NCBI RefSeq assembly: GCF_032854445.1
Contig: NC_088301.1
Location: forward strand, 28,940,402-29,004,401
From: Liolophura sinensis
Taxonomy: Eukaryota; Mollusca; Polyplacophora; Chitonida; Chitonidae
DNA length: 64,000 nt
Direction: 5' to 3'
Shown here: positions 59,901-64,000 of the stretch, one piece after another
Numbering within the stretch: position 1 is the first letter of the stretch
Layout of the letters: each line of letters starts with the position of its first letter
Program-made: the position numbers and the translations under genes
Notes under the pieces: generated by a model
Seen by the model: only the letters and a program-made list of their open reading frames with translations
Told to the model about the DNA's origin: nothing
Database searches by the model: none

Positions 59901-60640
59901 CATGTGCTTTCTGCTGAACAGTGAGTTTCTTTCGGTTTACAATCCTTCACTTAGTCAGAGCTGTTGTGTATGTAGTACAAGCTGCCTCACCACAACAACT
60001 TGTTTCTGGAAAGAGAGATTATAAAAGTCAGTGGAGCGACACAGGCCCTGGGGTGATTGGCAGACCCTTAAACCTGATCTCAGGAATGTGGCTAAGGAAA
60101 TGTCGCCTGCTTGAGCGGTGGTGGGACGACAGTGTGGCTTACCTGGGCTTTCTGTAGCACTGTGGAGACAGGTGTAGTGTGGCAGTAGCACGGTGTTAAG
60201 GGCTGAGGTAGAGGGAGGCGGGCAGAAGACTTTAGCAGGATCCCTGCGCAACCTGCAGCCTACACCTACAGGTGCACACAATCTGTCGGACTGTGCCTGT
60301 GACAAAGCTAACTTATCATCAAGGAGGGATTAGTGGCTGAGGTCCTGCACGGGACATGTCTCATAGCTCACATCTGCCGCTGTGTATTACCCTTTGCCAG
60401 TCAGTGATCTGTGTTACGCCAGGCTGTTGAATTTGCCCGATACCTCAAGTGGCTGGTTTCTTACCTGTCTGCATTCTCACCTGTTCTTTCCTGGCTGCTA
60501 AGAAGTTGATCACCTAGCTGCCGAGGTGGCATAATAGCAGGGGCCATGGATACCCCAAGGTGCACCTCATCCAAGGTGCTCTTCTTTAGCTCTAGCAGGC
60601 ATTACCCACCTGCACAACAGCTCTCAACAGGTAGGTGTTT
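59900..60640. other. GC-richer island with a TATA-like box
   Basis: This stretch is visibly richer in G and C than its surroundings. TATAAAAG occurs at 60020-60027. It could be a promoter or a first-exon region, but no coding exon or initiator can be tied to it, so the role is open. Confidence 0.25.
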
Positions 60641-62006
60641 TGGGGAAGGCAGCCTACTCTTAATGCCACACAGAAATCAATACAGTGGCCACAATATGCA
60701 CACAGTAGCATCTAGGTAAATATTATGTGCTCCTGTGTATATCTATCTGAATGTCAGGCCTGAGTGGCTCATTAGAAGATGGGGATATGTAAATTGTATG
60801 AATGTATTGCATTGCTGGTATAACATATAGCTTGTAGTATACCCTTGGTAAAATAGGCCAATGAGTGTAAAAAACACCTCCATGTAAAATATTTCCGGTA
60901 TAATCTTTCATGTATGAGATCTTTTCCTAAAGCAGTATGGATACATGTGTACTGTATTTCCACATTTCTTCATTTCTCGTTCTTAATTGCCTTTATTTAG
61001 AACAGACTTAATTCTGTCCTGCTTTCTCAAGAATTCATACATGTATAACCAGACACAATCATTCTCCCACAAAAGTTTTCAAGTTTATATCCCATATATA
61101 TTTATATATTCAAGTTTTTGTCTTTGTGCATCAAAACATTATTTCGTTATCTTTATATCTGCTGCAGTGAACTAGCTAGATTCTCCACATTTTGTTCTGT
61201 AAATTAGAGAAGGTTTTTAGCATCATGAATCTTCTAACATCACGATAAAGGGACCTTCTCCCTTGAGGTTCTTTTCTTGAAGTGATTATTTCTGAAAACA
61301 GTATTGAGGTTTGATAGGTTACTGAGTTTCATGAATGCAAATCTTCACCACAGCATTTGAAGACAATTCTTCGTTCGTGTTCATGAAGTGCCATGATTAG
61401 GTGAAATGTTCGAGCTTCAATAAATTGGGTTTATGAAATAGCTGAGAATAACCCAAAGTTTACATTACTTCACTTTCATGCAAATAATGCTTTCAGGTAT
61501 TAGAATATGCACTATGTAAACTTGACAAGAGAGTGAAAGGTCATTCATGACAGATGTGAATTCTCCATTTGTAATTGTTTTGCCTGTTTGTCTTCTCCGC
61601 TGTAGCCTGACTATGAACCCAAGTGCACTGAGTCCTTTGTGACATGTGACAAACATGACAATCAGCAAGAAGAACAAAATAGCAATTATTTTTGTTTTCC
61701 CATCTTTGCTGCAAAAACATGAAAAAGCGTGAGCATGTGGTGTATCCATGGCAACAGACATGGTGTATTTTGTGAACTTCTCCCATGCATGGTTTGTTTG
61801 AATGGCTTTTTCCGCCCAACTCACAGGTGTTCCGTAAGGACGGATGAGTTAGGTGTTGCTGTTTGTGTCACAAGTGTTCAGAGACTTAAATGTTTACAAC
61901 GTGTTGCTTATTGCATGCATTTTTAAGGTTCAAATCAGTGTAATGTTTAAGTACCAAACAATTATATTTTACACAAATAAGCATGATAAGTGTGTAGTTA
62001 AAAAAA
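60641..62006. other. Intergenic sequence
   Basis: AT-rich DNA. Two overlapping minus-strand open frames near 61465-61824 lack motifs. Nothing recognised. Confidence 0.5.
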
Positions 62007-62085
62007 AAATATTTATTTATTGATTTTTACTCCAGAATTTTCACATTTATGATGGCAGTCAGTTTTATGCTCGGGACCTTAGACA
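62007..62085 (-). repeat. Decayed SINE family A tail, minus strand
   Basis: AAATATTTATTTATTGATTT, TTACTCCAGAATTTTCAC and TTATGATGGCAGTCAG align in order with the antisense family 3' end (TTTATTTGATTGG, ACTCAAGAATATTTCAC, ACGGCGGCCAGC). Confidence 0.5.
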
Positions 62086-64000
62086 ATTTACTAACGCACT
62101 TTCCAACGTGTGACTTAAACCATCAGATTACTGGTCCTTAACAGTTTTTAAACTGTTTGAATGACCACACATGTGCCATTGATCACTTATCATACCTGGA
62201 AGGCCCAACAAACAGTGAAAGCTGGGCAATCTGCAAATTCTCTGTCAAAGGTTAGTTTTTAACACACATATTAAAGTTAAAAGGCAAGCAACTTAACCAG
62301 TCAGTCAAGGCCGCTCCTCCATTCAGAGAGAAATCTTCCATGTCTTGATATAATTCACACCATGACACTGATTAGTGTCAGTATCACAAGTCTTTGCTAC
62401 GCAGAGTTCTGGGTAAAGTCACAGTAGAGCTAGTGTGCACTGCTGCATGTGAATGAAATGCAGAAGAATTGACTATGGTCACTGTCAATAAAGAATACAT
62501 CTTTGAATAAAAATTATGTATTGTTTTTAAAATGTGTAATAAATCTGCATTTTACACTGCATTGTAAAAACTTTATGCCTTTTAGGAAAGTGTATGTGAT
62601 GTGTAAATCCAAAGATGCCAAATTTTTTTCCTTAATTTGAAACATTGAACATGGTATTTTTTTTCTTTTTTCTTTTTTTTTGTTTTTTTTTTTTCTTTTT
62701 TCACTGCATGAATCAGTACATGTATAAAGTACCTATAAACAAATGTTGCTGATATTAAAGTGGAAATAAAAATGTGCTGTTGAAGATTACTGCATTGGAA
62801 ATGTAAATAAAAGAATATATGCTGTAATCGGTAGCTGTTTCTTTAGGACACCTATGGCTATGTCAGAATTAAACGAGCAGTATATATGTATATCATCGTT
62901 ATGGTTATAAAAACAATAATTCCTCATTGTGAAGTTTGGCAAGGTTATTGTCAGGAGTTTGAGAGGACATGAATATCCATGACTGTATGTGCAAGTGACC
63001 TGTCTGGACCACACCTTGGTGGAGAAAGTAGTAATATTGGCTTAGCCCTCTCTGTAAACAACTGAAAATAAAGGACTCATTTGCACCCACTCATTTACAC
63101 CTCTGCTGTTTCAAAGACCGTTCTTTAATGTGATGATTGAACAGCCACTTCACTTGCAGGCTGATTGTGTTAACTGGTTTTAGCAAGTGTGTTTGAGCAC
63201 AACCTTTTTGTTGGCAAGGAAGATTGAGAATAAGTGCCAAAGAGCTACATGGTATATGTGGACTGATGTGTGACATGTTCAGTTAAAGGACACTTGAAAC
63301 ATTTTTTTTTTGTTTTGTTTTGTTTTGTTTTTTGTTCGAATATGCAGTCTTCGAACATGTAAAAGTACTTAAAGCTTATCAGTTGTTTTTTGGGGACGGC
63401 AAAATGTCTTTAAACTAAAGTAGCCTGCACTGTCAATGGTGATAACTTTCAAAACTACCGTGTGTTGGGGTGGAGTGGGGGGGGTGGGGGGTGGAAGAGC
63501 CTGAATTGTAGGGGTGTAGATGTGTCATGTGTTAGGTTCGCCGTAGATTCATCAATGACGTAATTTCTGATTGACAGAGAATTTGCATGAAATACATCAT
63601 GTATTAAGGGAAATAAGCTATGACTTAGAAAGGAAACTTTTTTTCCCCTTTGCCAGGACCTCATAATATCATAATCTTTGTTATAAAGTTCCTTTTCATG
63701 TGTCTGCCCGGATGCACTTTGAACATTTTCTGAATTGTTTAGAACAGAAAGGTGACCCGCATTGGCTATTGTGACTCGATCCTGGAAAGACCCCATTAGC
63801 ATCTGAGTGAATACTGGCAGCATGTGGTTGTTGAAGGTGACACCTGTGGTAGTGGATCACAGTTTAAGGGTAACATGTGGCCCCTATGTTCAAGCTGGGT
63901 AAACAAACCCCTCAGAAGCTTTGGCTAGGGGACATTTTTGAGCCAGTTCAAGAAGGTACAGAATATTGGGTGTAGGTTTTCATAACAAAGTCGCTCGAAC
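62086..64000. other. Intergenic sequence with poly-T and (TTTTG)n tracts
   Basis: A T-rich tract with interspersed C lies at 62656-62702 and a (TTTTG)n tract at about 63302-63335. A G-rich stretch follows near 63470-63495. No gene is supported. Confidence 0.5.

Noticed and set aside
59955-60305. Minus-strand open frame of 116 codons in the GC-rich island
   Set aside because: The length is expected from the low stop density in GC-richer DNA. No motif.

Overview
The window looks like animal nuclear DNA, most likely from a mollusc or another lophotrochozoan. It is AT-rich and gene-poor, with GT-AG introns of roughly 0.6 to 7 kb, many tRNA-derived SINEs with (TAAA)n tails, MITE-like elements, minisatellites, and very frequent ACATGTA-type words. 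There are no bacterial-type operons, no rRNA or intact tRNA genes and no CRISPR arrays. The taxonomic guess rests on the look of the repeats and on invertebrate-style gene structure, not on a database match.

One protein-coding gene can be assembled with good support, on the + strand from about 7593 to 44774. Its 5' end lies left of position 7593, probably outside the window. Twelve exons join in consistent splice phase and give about 1,445 residues: the end of one EH domain (an EF-hand-like fold), a second full EH domain, a charged coiled coil, a linker with a DPF motif, a second short coiled coil, and a very long disordered Ser/Thr/Pro/Gln-rich region encoded by one 2.9-kb exon. A short last coding exon ends the protein in -R-F-D-V. 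This is the architecture of an endocytic or actin scaffold of the Eps15, intersectin and Pan1 type, but I cannot match it to a named vertebrate gene.

Layout: 1-7592 is upstream or intronic DNA with three SINEs and a composite repeat. 7593-25473 holds nine exons of the EH and coiled-coil part, separated by repeat-rich introns. 25474-38713 is a 13-kb stretch with a 25-bp minisatellite, a complete TIR element, a hAT-like element and one small probable cassette exon. 38714-41648 is the giant exon. 44755-44774 is the terminal coding exon, followed by a probable 3' UTR with repeated hairpins. From about 46 kb to 64 kb I see no convincing gene, only repeats, one weak exon candidate at 58004 and a GC-richer island near 60 kb.

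The most interesting points are: two compensating frame breaks inside the EH2 exon; a tandem splice acceptor (CAG/AG) before the giant exon that keeps frame whether or not the small upstream exon is used; local duplications that copy 5' splice sites; a hairpin array in the predicted 3' UTR; a SINE nested in a dimeric repeat with a clear target duplication; and several repeat families that recur inside the window.
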